Below, in pieces: positions 1 through 4,036 of a stretch of DNA of 6,660 nt (the stretch's first letter is position 1; every line of letters starts with the position of its first letter). This DNA is from Clostridia bacterium. GTDB taxonomy: Bacteria; Bacillota_A; Clostridia; Christensenellales; Aristaeellaceae. A program made the translations under genes and the position numbers. Under the pieces are notes generated by a model. That model had not been told where the DNA came from, did not search any database, and saw nothing but the letters and a program-made list of their open reading frames with translations. Location: NCBI GenBank assembly GCA_017481065.1, contig JAFUPT010000055.1, positions 1-6,660 on the forward strand, given 5' to 3'.

Positions 1-170
1 AGCAGGTATTCGTTAAGGACGGCGAGACCAAGGTTGGCAAGATGATCGAAACCAAGGCCCCCGGCACCAAGATCGTTGCTTTCACCCGCTACAAGATGGG
101 CGATGGCCTCGAGAAGAAGGTTACCGACCTGGCAGCAGAAGTTGCTGAGCAGACCAAGATGAAGGCCTAA
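1..170 (+). CDS. tsf: Elongation factor Ts, C-terminal end (partial)
   Basis: This is the 3' end of a gene that starts before the window; the first complete codon is at position 3 and the TAA stop is at 168-170, leaving 55 residues. The visible end reads QVFVKDGETKVGKMIE, then IVAFTRYKMGDGLEKK and a final helix DLAAEVAEQTKMKA. These match the C-terminal module of EF-Ts, with its conserved Q-F-V-K-D, F-x-R-Y-x-x-G-(D/E)-G and AAEVA motifs. EF-Ts is the cytoplasmic nucleotide exchange factor that releases GDP from EF-Tu during translation elongation. In most bacteria tsf follows rpsB and precedes pyrH, and pyrH is indeed next here. A strong terminator at 378-407 probably ends the rpsB-tsf transcript. 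Family assignment is confident despite the short length. Confidence 0.93.
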   Translation, partial: QVFVKDGETKVGKMIETKAPGTKIVAFTRYKMGDGLEKKVTDLAAEVAEQTKMKA

Positions 171-183
171 TGACGCTTCGCCT

Positions 184-333
184 GCAATGAAAATCCATGG
201 TTTTCATTGCGTTGGAGCACTGCGGCTCGCTAAAATCCTGCGGGATTTTCGGACGCGAGCCTGACGGAAGGTATTGTTTTTCCGGCGCTCCGCTCTGGAA
301 AAACCAAATCCGCCGCGCATGTCGCCGGATTTG
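184..333. repeat. Hairpin-rich non-coding block after tsf
   Basis: The stretch after tsf contains four consecutive inverted repeats. A perfect 10-bp stem has arms at 184-193 and 201-210. A two-tier stem has outer arms 224-230 / 255-261 (GGCTCGC/GCGAGCC) and inner arms 232-238 / 243-249 (AAAATCC/GGATTTT). A 7-bp stem pairs 277-283 with 297-303 (TTTTTCC/GGAAAAA). An 8-bp stem pairs 305-312 with 326-333 (CAAATCCG/CGGATTTG). In addition, GAAGGTATTG at 267-276 is nearly the reverse complement of CATTACCTTC at 359-368. This density is not expected by chance and resembles an interspersed extragenic repeat or a structured 3' UTR. Whether it is repeated elsewhere in the genome cannot be seen here. No credible gene lies in it. 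Confidence 0.6.
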
Positions 334-377
334 ATTTGAACATATCCCCCGTTTAGGCACATTACCTTCAATAATTC

Positions 378-407
378 AAGGGAACGTTTTCGAACGTTCC
401 CTTTTTT
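378..407 (+). terminator. Intrinsic terminator after tsf
   Basis: A perfect 9-bp stem GGGAACGTT (380-388) / AACGTTCCC (393-401) closes a TTCG tetraloop and is followed directly by six T (402-407). Two A residues before the stem (378-379) can extend the pairing into the T run. This is a textbook rho-independent terminator on the + strand. It lies about 210 nt downstream of the tsf stop and about 120 nt upstream of pyrH, so it should separate the rpsB-tsf transcript from pyrH, at least in part. Confidence 0.92.
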
Positions 408-419
408 CAAGAAATCCAG

Positions 420-500
420 GCGCACGCAGTGCGCTTTGCTGAGGGTTCCAAGGGGAATCATTCCCCTTGGCAGGGGTTCTTAGGGGACAGAGTCCCCTAA
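420..500. repeat. Three short perfect hairpins in the pyrH leader
   Basis: Three perfect inverted repeats follow each other. GCGCAC/GTGCGC is at 420-425 / 429-434 with a 3-nt loop. CCAAGGGGAAT/ATTCCCCTTGG is at 448-458 / 460-470 around a single central C. TTAGGGGAC/GTCCCCTAA is at 480-488 / 492-500 with an AGA loop. The last arm ends only 13 nt before the pyrH Shine-Dalgarno sequence (514-519). The two G4/C4 stems share a related core (AGGGGA/TCCCCT), which suggests a repeat family rather than gene-specific structure. In the transcript they could act as a leader structure or as a processing or pause site. No U run follows, so they do not look like terminators. Confidence 0.65.
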
Positions 501-527
501 GCAGTCCCCCAGAAAGGAGATCAAGCC

Positions 528-1253
528 ATGTCTTACAAGCGCATCGTACTCAAGCTCAGCGGCGAGACCCTGGCTCCGGCCGGGATTCCCGCAAACAAGA
601 GCGCTTCCCTTACCTTTGACGCAGCCCGCGTGGATCGCGCGGCTGAAGCCATCGTGAAGCTGCATGATCTGGGCGTGCAGGTGGGCATTGTGATGGGCGG
701 CGGCAACATCTGGCGCGGCCGCTTCACCGATGAAATGAACGCCGTTCAGGCGGACCAGATGGGCATGCTGGCCACCGTGATCAACGCACTGGCCGTGCAG
801 GATGCAATCATTCGCATGGGCCGCAAGGCGACCGTGTTCACGCCCCAGGAGATGACCCGCTTCGCCGAGCACTATCGCGCCGACCGTGCCATCGAAAAGA
901 TGGATGAGGGCCACATCGTGCTCTTCGCCGGCGGCAGCGGCAATCCCTTCTTCACCACCGACACTGCGGCAGTATTGCGCGCAGCCGAAATCAAGGCGGA
1001 CGCGGTGTTCAAGGGCACCACTGTGAACGGCGTTTATGATTCCGACCCCAACAAGAACCCCGATGCGAAGTTCATCCCCGAAATCAGCTACCAGGAGTGC
1101 GTGGAAAAGGGACTCAAGGTGATGGATACCGCCGCCTTCCAGCTCTGCAAGGATCAGAAGATTCCCTGCATCCGCATCTTCAATATGGATGACCTCGATA
1201 ACATCATCCGCGTGGCGCAGGGCGAAGCCATCGGCACTGTGGTACACGCTTAA
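528..1253 (+). CDS. pyrH: UMP kinase (uridylate kinase)
   Basis: The product (241 residues, normal for the family) is the cytoplasmic hexameric kinase that phosphorylates UMP to UDP with ATP, the first step from UMP towards all pyrimidine nucleotides. It belongs to the amino acid kinase superfamily. Visible signatures are KLSGE near residues 9-13 (phosphate binding), GGGNIWRG at 57-64, DQMGMLAT at 76-83 (UMP-binding region), AGGSGNPFFTTDTAA around 134-148, and KGTTVNGVYDSDP around 162-174 (nucleotide-binding region). The ATG at 528 is set by AAGGAG at 514-519, 8 nt upstream. The gene follows tsf as in most Firmicutes, but a terminator (378-407) precedes it and I see no convincing promoter between the two. 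frr, its usual next neighbour, is displaced by about 2.1 kb. A 255-codon antisense frame across this gene is a composition shadow. Confidence 0.98.
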   Translation: MSYKRIVLKLSGETLAPAGIPANKSASLTFDAARVDRAAEAIVKLHDLGVQVGIVMGGGNIWRGRFTDEMNAVQADQMGMLATVINALAVQDAIIRMGRKATVFTPQEMTRFAEHYRADRAIEKMDEGHIVLFAGGSGNPFFTTDTAAVLRAAEIKADAVFKGTTVNGVYDSDPNKNPDAKFIPEISYQECVEKGLKVMDTAAFQLCKDQKIPCIRIFNMDDLDNIIRVAQGEAIGTVVHA

Positions 1254-1257
1254 CCAA

Positions 1258-1289
1258 AGAACCTTTTCTTTGGAAAAAGAAAAGGTTCT
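1258..1289. repeat. 14-bp perfect hairpin directly after pyrH
   Basis: AGAACCTTTTCTTT (1258-1271) and its exact reverse complement AAAGAAAAGGTTCT (1276-1289) enclose a GGAA loop, starting 5 nt after the pyrH stop. There is no T run behind it, so it is not a classical terminator, but it is long enough to act as a 3'-end stabiliser or pause site. Its right arm is part of the ~85-bp sequence repeated at 1438-1521; the left arm is not repeated. Confidence 0.7.
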
Positions 1290-1353
1290 CTGGACTCTCC
1301 AAAAGAAACCGGCAATATAAATTCAGCCCGTCACGAATGGGCTGGATTTATTG
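1269..1353 (+). repeat. Diverged direct repeat, copy A
   Basis: This ~85-bp segment recurs about 169 bp downstream (1438-1521). The match runs through AGAAAAAGAAAAGGTT or its near copy, ACTCTCC, GAAACC, AATATAAAT(T/C)CAGCCC and the closing CTGGATTTATTG. It has scattered substitutions and one single-base length difference near 1302. The 3' half forms the terminator-like stem at 1317-1351. Copies A and B lie on the same strand, one behind pyrH and one behind the oppositely oriented merR-type gene. Confidence 0.75.
1317..1351 (+). terminator. Probable terminator after pyrH
   Basis: ATAAATTCAGCCC (1317-1329) pairs with GGGCTGGATTTAT (1339-1351) as a 13-bp stem with one G-U pair and a 9-nt loop. 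The base of the stem is AT-rich, so the 3' arm supplies the T-rich end (ATTTATT). It lies 64 nt behind the pyrH stop and probably ends that transcript. The near symmetry means it could work in both directions. Confidence 0.65.
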
Positions 1354-1361
1354 GTTCCTGG

Positions 1362-1425
1362 CCCCCTTCAAAAGAAAACCAGTTTGAGCTCTGCTTTGCA
1401 GAGCCCTGGTTATTTTGGAGGAGGG
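1362..1425. repeat. Large imperfect hairpin between the repeat copies
   Basis: The core is GCTCTGC (1388-1394) / GCAGAGC (1398-1404) with a TTT loop. It is extended by AACCAG (1377-1382) / CTGGTT (1406-1411), by CAAAA (1369-1373) / TTTTG (1413-1417), and loosely by a C-rich and a G-rich run at the outside. It fills the space between copies A and B of the direct repeat. No gene is apparent in 1254-1522; the whole 269 nt is hairpins and repeats. Confidence 0.6.
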
Positions 1426-1437
1426 TTGAAACTGTTG

Positions 1438-1521
1438 TTTAGAAAAAGAAAAGGTTCCCTGAACTCTCCAATGAAACCAATAATATAAATCCAGCCCGGA
1501 CAATCCGGACTGGATTTATTG
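1438..1521 (+). repeat. Diverged direct repeat, copy B
   Basis: This is the second copy of the segment at 1269-1353, on the same strand, with its hairpin half at 1485-1519. The hairpin loop regions differ between the copies while both retain complementary arms, so the stem appears to have been kept under change. It ends 1 nt before the stop codon of the - strand MerR-type gene. Confidence 0.75.
1485..1519 (-). terminator. Terminator-like stem after the MerR-type gene
   Basis: ATAAATCCAG (1485-1494) pairs with CTGGATTTAT (1510-1519), and after one mismatch CCGGA (1496-1500) pairs with TCCGG (1504-1508) around a CAA loop. Read on the - strand it begins within 4 nt of the TAA stop of the gene at 1523-2230 and ends in GGATTTATATTATTGG, a T-rich though interrupted tail. 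It probably terminates that gene and could also block + strand readthrough from pyrH. Confidence 0.65.
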
Positions 1522-1522
1522 C

Positions 1523-2230
1523 TTATTCAGAGGCATACAGGCTTTCCATTCTCTGCCGCAGGCGCTTCGAAGCGCCCTCCCCTGCCGTATCATCCAGCAG
1601 CTGCGCAAGCATGCCGTCGCCCCCAAAGGACCGGGCATAGACCATCAGCATTTCATCTGTGCAGGGATAGTAATTATCCGCGATGAACCTGCGAAGATTA
1701 TCCACCGAACGAAGAACATCCGCATCCGGCGCGTTGGCAATGCCTGCAAGAGCAGCGAGCAGCCCTTCCTGTATACGCTCCGTATCCTGCCGGCTCTTCT
1801 CTCGGAATCGCTCCGAAAACTCCTTGGCAGCCGTATTTTCGTCCAAGCTGTGCTGCATCTGTTCCATCTGCGCATCGAAGGTATCAACGTTCAGCTCCTT
1901 CAGGCTTTCAGGGCCGATCATATTCACGCTTCTTATGAGCAGAATGCGATGCTCCAATTCGCGTTTCCTCTTTTCCAGCGTTTCAATCTGTTCCTTGAGA
2001 ATTGCGGCCCTCTCGGCCCTGGATGCGCCCAGCAAAAGCTGCGTCTGTTTCAGGGAAAAATGCAGCGCGCGATAGCTATGGATGAGACGCGCCCTGTCGA
2101 TCACGGCTTGACTGTAATCGCGATAGCCATTATCCGCATGCCGTTCCGGCTGAATCAAGCCCTTTTCTTCATAGTATCGCAGCGTGCGTTCGCTTACGCC
2201 CGCGAGCTTCGCAGCTTCCTTCACATTCAT
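1523..2230 (-). CDS. MerR-family regulator with TipAS-like effector domain
   Basis: The 235-residue protein begins with a MerR winged-helix DNA-binding domain (about residues 1-70: MNVKEAAKLAGVSERTLRYYEEKGLI, then NGYRDYS). A dimerising coiled-coil helix follows (about 75-105, rich in E/K/R/L). The C-terminal half resembles the TipAS drug-recognition domain: a helix with FSERFREKSRQDTERI (about 138-153), then FIADNYYPCTDEML (about 182-195), then a final helix RLRQRMESLY. In the TipA family the equivalent N-Y/F-Y-x-C-T segment is where thiopeptide antibiotics are bound through cysteine; here Cys190 is the only cysteine. The ATG at 2230 has GGAGGT 6 nt upstream. The promoter (2252-2282) has the 19-bp spacer typical of MerR targets, so the gene probably activates itself when a ligand binds. 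No transporter or enzyme gene is beside it. The effector is unknown. Confidence 0.88.
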   Translation of the reverse strand: MNVKEAAKLAGVSERTLRYYEEKGLIQPERHADNGYRDYSQAVIDRARLIHSYRALHFSLKQTQLLLGASRAERAAILKEQIETLEKRKRELEHRILLIRSVNMIGPESLKELNVDTFDAQMEQMQHSLDENTAAKEFSERFREKSRQDTERIQEGLLAALAGIANAPDADVLRSVDNLRRFIADNYYPCTDEMLMVYARSFGGDGMLAQLLDDTAGEGASKRLRQRMESLYASE

Positions 2231-2251
2231 GGAATCACCTCCGCTGCTATT

Positions 2252-2282
2252 AGTATAATCCCTGACGCCGCGTGAATGTCAA
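2252..2282 (-). promoter_or_regulatory. MerR-type promoter with 19-bp spacer
   Basis: On the - strand, TTGACA (2277-2282) and TATACT (2252-2257) are separated by 19 bp (2258-2276). Sigma-A promoters normally have 17 bp; 19-20 bp is the hallmark of promoters that MerR-family proteins activate by untwisting DNA. The spacer holds a short dyad ACGC-G-GCGT, as expected for an operator lying between the two boxes. Only about 20 nt separate the -10 box from the start codon at 2230, so the target is the regulator's own gene. Confidence 0.82.
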
Positions 2283-2302
2283 GAGGGAAAACAGCATAAA
2301 GA

Positions 2303-2330
2303 ATCCAGCCCGGCAGGAGCAAGGCTGGAT
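2303..2330 (-). terminator. Probable terminator after the XRE-type gene
   Basis: ATCCAGCC (2303-2310) and GGCTGGAT (2323-2330) form a perfect 8-bp stem; on the - strand it is followed by TCTTTAT. It lies about 60 nt beyond the stop codon of the XRE-type gene and 20 nt before the -35 box of the next gene, so it should insulate the two. The - strand sequence CCGGCAAT followed by an AT-rich stretch and CCAGCC (2323-2344) closely resembles copy A (1309-1328), making this a third, inverted member of the same repeat or terminator module. Confidence 0.6.
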
Positions 2331-2388
2331 ATATTCATTGCCGGCTTGCACGAGGGAAGCAGCGCCGCGCAGGCCGGGCGATTGGGGA

Positions 2389-2739
2389 TTATTCACCCTT
2401 ATTCGACTTGTTTTCCCTCGCAAACACCTTTGCAATTGTAAGGATTTGCTTCTTTTCGCTTTCCGGCAGGCGAAGCACGCAGGCAATGATCTTATTCGTG
2501 AGCGTATCGTAATAATCCACTTCCGGTTCGAGATCAAAATCCAGCAGCTCCGAGATGGAGATATTCAGACCCAAAGCGATTCCTTCCAGGGTTTCAAGGG
2601 TTGGATTTCTTTCGCCCCACTCCAATTGGCCGATATGCGATGCATGGGTGCCGCAAAGAAAAGCCATCTCCTCCTGAGAAAGCCCCTTCTTGCTTCGTAT
2701 TTCTTTTACGCGCTTAGCGAGCAACTGACCAGCATCCAT
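2389..2739 (-). CDS. XRE-family helix-turn-helix regulator
   Basis: The 116-residue protein has a Cro/C1-type HTH domain at about residues 8-66. Its turn is SQEEMAFLCGTHASHIGQLEWGE (about 21-43), followed by NPTLETLEGIALGLNISISELL. The remaining 50 residues are a charged helical tail (about 78-116) with no enzymatic or membrane signature, probably for dimerisation. The family binds operator DNA, usually as a repressor. The ATG at 2739 is preceded on the - strand by GGGAG at a 9-nt distance. Its promoter (2773-2801) is back-to-back with, and overlaps, that of the 124-residue gene at 2865, so that gene and the regulator itself are the likely targets. The gene is visibly richer in A+T than the core genes around it, which hints at acquisition. 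The exact function is unknown. Confidence 0.88.
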   Translation of the reverse strand: MDAGQLLAKRVKEIRSKKGLSQEEMAFLCGTHASHIGQLEWGERNPTLETLEGIALGLNISISELLDFDLEPEVDYYDTLTNKIIACVLRLPESEKKQILTIAKVFARENKSNKGE

Positions 2740-2760
2740 ATATTATAACTCCCGACAGAC

Positions 2761-2777
2761 ATTCTTGTTGTTAGAAT
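2761..2777. promoter_or_regulatory. Candidate operator, inverted repeat ATTCT-N7-AGAAT
   Basis: ATTCT (2761-2765) and AGAAT (2773-2777) form a 17-bp dyad that covers the -10 box and probable start point of the XRE-type promoter. A protein bound here would block transcription of the regulator, the usual position for autorepression by an XRE protein. A second, shorter dyad GCAA-TT-TTGC (2803-2812) sits in the spacer of the opposite promoter. Binding is inferred from position and symmetry only. Confidence 0.4.
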
Positions 2778-2801
2778 ACAGGATATTTTAAGTATTGACA
2801 A
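2773..2801 (-). promoter_or_regulatory. Promoter of the XRE-type gene
   Basis: On the - strand, TTGTCA (2796-2801) and TATTCT (2773-2778) are spaced by 17 bp. The start codon at 2739 would lie about 27 nt behind the transcription start. The -35 box overlaps the -35 box of the + strand promoter by 5 bp, so RNA polymerase should not be able to occupy both at once. Confidence 0.7.
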
Positions 2802-2823
2802 AGCAATTTTGCATCTGTATTAT
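2795..2823 (+). promoter_or_regulatory. Promoter of the divergent 124-residue gene
   Basis: A consensus TTGACA (2795-2800) is followed after exactly 17 bp by TATTAT (2818-2823). The predicted transcript would start near 2830, giving a leader of about 35 nt before the ATG at 2865. The surroundings are AT-rich. This is among the best-formed promoters in the window. Confidence 0.8.
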
Positions 2824-2851
2824 TAACTACAAAACTGTCTATTATGCGACG

Positions 2852-2857
2852 AGGAGG
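2852..2857 (+). promoter_or_regulatory. Ribosome-binding site that fixes the start at 2865
   Basis: AGGAGG lies 7 nt before the ATG at 2865. An in-frame ATG at 2844 lies upstream of this site and has no Shine-Dalgarno sequence of its own, so the later ATG is the better start. Confidence 0.85.
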
Positions 2858-2864
2858 AGAATAT

Positions 2865-3239
2865 ATGTTTGAGATGGAGGCCTACGAATATGTGATCGAC
2901 CTGCTTCAAGCCCAATATGAGCGCTTGGGAGGGGACTTTTTTCCCGATGAAGCCTTTTTTCTCTTTGATGCGGCCGAGGCCGGGCTTTCTTCCTTTATTC
3001 GCGCCATTCGGGAGATGTTTTCGATGCATTTGAGCACCGCGCTGCTGCACGCGGCAACCTCCTGCCTGGAATTTACGGAATACATCAATCCCATATATGA
3101 TTTTGAGGATGTGAAGGGCGGCATCGCGCTTTTGCGGGAGCTCACCCGCGCATGCTGCCCCGAAATTTTTGATCAGGTGCAGCTCCTTACGGATGCTGCC
3201 CATGCCAGGGCCGCCGCCTTCTACCGCCGCTTTCCTTAA
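2865..3239 (+). CDS. Hypothetical protein, 124 residues, divergent from XRE-type gene
   Basis: I do not recognise this protein. It is 124 residues long, soluble-looking (no signal peptide, no membrane segment) and mostly helical by eye. The N-terminal part is acidic and aromatic (FEMEAYEYVIDLL, then GGDFFPDEAFFLFDAAEAG at about 22-40). It contains a Met/His-rich stretch MFSMHLSTALLHAATSC (about 51-67), a CC pair at 97-98 and only one lysine (84). It has its own promoter and a strong ribosome-binding site, which support real expression. Its promoter overlaps that of the XRE-type gene, so the two probably form a regulated pair; the protein might be the effector or an anti-repressor, but nothing in the sequence shows this. 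No clear terminator follows, so transcription may run on into frr. It is probably a lineage-restricted gene. Confidence 0.75.
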   Translation: MFEMEAYEYVIDLLQAQYERLGGDFFPDEAFFLFDAAEAGLSSFIRAIREMFSMHLSTALLHAATSCLEFTEYINPIYDFEDVKGGIALLRELTRACCPEIFDQVQLLTDAAHARAAAFYRRFP

Positions 3240-3242
3240 AAC
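3231..3242 (+). repeat. 12-bp direct repeat, copy 1
   Basis: TTTCCTTAAAAC occurs here, spanning the stop codon of the 124-residue gene, and again exactly at 3282-3293, 51 bp further on. Such a short repeat can mark a small duplication or an insertion/deletion scar, or be chance in AT-rich DNA. Confidence 0.5.
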
Positions 3243-3274
3243 GAACTCCTTTCCACGCAATTTTAATTTTCCTC

Positions 3275-3303
3275 TTGCCATTTTCCTTAAAACAGGGTAC
3301 AAT
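3275..3303 (+). promoter_or_regulatory. Promoter of frr
   Basis: TTGCCA (3275-3280) and TACAAT (3298-3303) are separated by 17 bp; each differs from the sigma-A consensus at one position. The leader to the frr start at 3356 would be about 45 nt. It gives frr, and perhaps uppS-cdsA-dxr, a promoter independent of pyrH, which is needed because the - strand regulators lie in between. Confidence 0.78.
3282..3293 (+). repeat. 12-bp direct repeat, copy 2
   Basis: This second exact copy of TTTCCTTAAAAC lies inside the spacer of the frr promoter. Confidence 0.5.
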
Positions 3304-3342
3304 AGTATGCAGAAAATAAGCGCAGTTGTCGCATTGAATTAT

Positions 3343-3347
3343 GGAGG
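3343..3347 (+). promoter_or_regulatory. Ribosome-binding site that fixes the frr start
   Basis: GGAGG lies 8 nt before the ATG at 3356. An in-frame ATG at 3341 overlaps this site and would add MEVVH; it has no Shine-Dalgarno sequence and would make the protein longer than the usual 185 residues. Confidence 0.88.
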
Positions 3348-3355
3348 TTGTACAT

Positions 3356-3913
3356 ATGTATAAGGAGACCATCAAGACTGCCGGCGATAAGATGGAAAAG
3401 ACCATTGCTGTGATCCAGAAGGACCTGGCCACCCTGCGCGCAGGCCGCGCCAATCCCCAGATTCTGGACAAGATCACCGTTGATTATTACGGCTCCCCCA
3501 CCGCCCTGAACCAGGTTGGCAATATCTCCAGCCCGGAACCGCGCCTGCTGGTGATCGCTCCCTGGGAGCCCAGCATGATCACCCCCATTGAGAAGGCCAT
3601 CCAGAAGAGCGATATCGGCATCAATCCCTCCAACGACGGCAAGGTGATCCGCCTGCTGGTTCCGGAGCTGACTGCCGAGCGCCGCAAGGACCTGTGCAAG
3701 CAGGTAAAGAAGCGCATTGAGGAGGGCAAGGTTGCCATCCGCTCCATCCGCCGCGACGCGATGGAAGCTGTGAAGAAGCTGAAGAAGGATTCCCAGATCA
3801 CCGAGGATGACCAGAAGAACGCCGAGAAGGAGCTGCAGAAGCTGACCGACGCCAAGATCGAAATGATCGAAAAGGTTGGCGCTGCAAAGGAAAAGGAGAT
3901 TATGGAGGTTTAA
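3356..3913 (+). CDS. frr: Ribosome recycling factor
   Basis: The product (185 residues, the standard length) works with EF-G to split the post-termination 70S complex so that ribosomes can be reused. It is a tRNA-shaped, two-domain cytoplasmic protein. Visible signatures are LRAGRANP (27-34) in the first helix of the three-helix bundle, DYYGSPTALNQVGNIS (43-58) leading into the beta-rich domain II, and PRLLVIAPWEPSMI (62-75). Beyond these lie INPSNDGKVIRLLVPELTAERRKDL (89-113) and the basic helix IRSIRRDAMEAVKKLKKD (128-145), whose arginines contact rRNA. The gene normally sits directly after pyrH; here it has its own promoter and follows an inserted regulator region. The next gene is uppS after 123 nt. 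Confidence 0.98.
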   Translation: MYKETIKTAGDKMEKTIAVIQKDLATLRAGRANPQILDKITVDYYGSPTALNQVGNISSPEPRLLVIAPWEPSMITPIEKAIQKSDIGINPSNDGKVIRLLVPELTAERRKDLCKQVKKRIEEGKVAIRSIRRDAMEAVKKLKKDSQITEDDQKNAEKELQKLTDAKIEMIEKVGAAKEKEIMEV

Positions 3914-3974
3914 TTCCCCCTTTATTTCCCATCCCCTACCCCGTCCGGAGCTTTCCGGAATCCAAGGAATTCCG

Positions 3975-4005
3975 CGTGGGCAGCTGCTGAGGGTAGCTGC
4001 CCATG
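3975..4005 (+). terminator. Stable hairpin between frr and uppS, possible attenuator
   Basis: CGTGGGCAGCT (3975-3985) pairs with AGCTGCCCATG (3995-4005) as an 11-bp stem with one G-U pair and the loop GCTGAGGGT. The following sequence ATCTTTATCC is only weakly T-rich. It may reduce transcription into uppS or be an extragenic repeat or processing site. No promoter is obvious between it and uppS. Upstream, CGGAAT (3957-3962) and ATTCCG (3969-3974) form a smaller inverted repeat that directly adjoins this stem. Confidence 0.45.
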
Positions 4006-4036
4006 ATCTTTATCCGCCATATAAAAGGAGGGCGCA

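Noticed and set aside
204..461. Short - strand open frames over the tsf-pyrH spacer (85 and 79 codons)
   Set aside because: They run through the terminator and the hairpin arms, have no ribosome-binding site that I can see, and are explained by the inverted-repeat block.
480..1247. A 255-codon open frame on the - strand across pyrH
   Set aside because: It is the antisense shadow of a GC-rich, fully conserved pyrH. It is rich in His, Ala and Gly as such shadows are, and has no family motif.
1254..1522. A possible CRISPR-like or tandem array because of repeated segments
   Set aside because: There are only two diverged ~85-bp copies with a hairpin-filled interval. There are no short identical repeats with unique spacers and no cas genes.
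1850..2275. Open frames on the + strand opposite the MerR-type gene (130 and 141 codons)
   Set aside because: The - strand frame has a clear MerR domain, ribosome-binding site and promoter; the opposite frames have none of these.
2272..2748. A 158-codon + strand frame opposite the XRE-type gene
   Set aside because: It covers the terminator and antisense of a clear helix-turn-helix gene and has no domain of its own.
1523..3239. An integrated phage or insertion sequence at the pyrH-frr break
   Set aside because: No transposase, integrase or convincing terminal inverted repeats are visible; the XRE gene alone is not evidence of a prophage.
2389..3239. A toxin-antitoxin pair formed by the XRE-type gene and the unknown gene
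   Set aside because: The genes are divergent rather than a tandem operon, and the 124-residue protein shows no toxin motif. It is kept only as a regulated pair.
2823..3302. A 159-codon - strand frame opposite the 124-residue gene
   Set aside because: It has no initiation signals and spans the frr promoter. The + strand frame has a promoter and AGGAGG, so it is the better choice.
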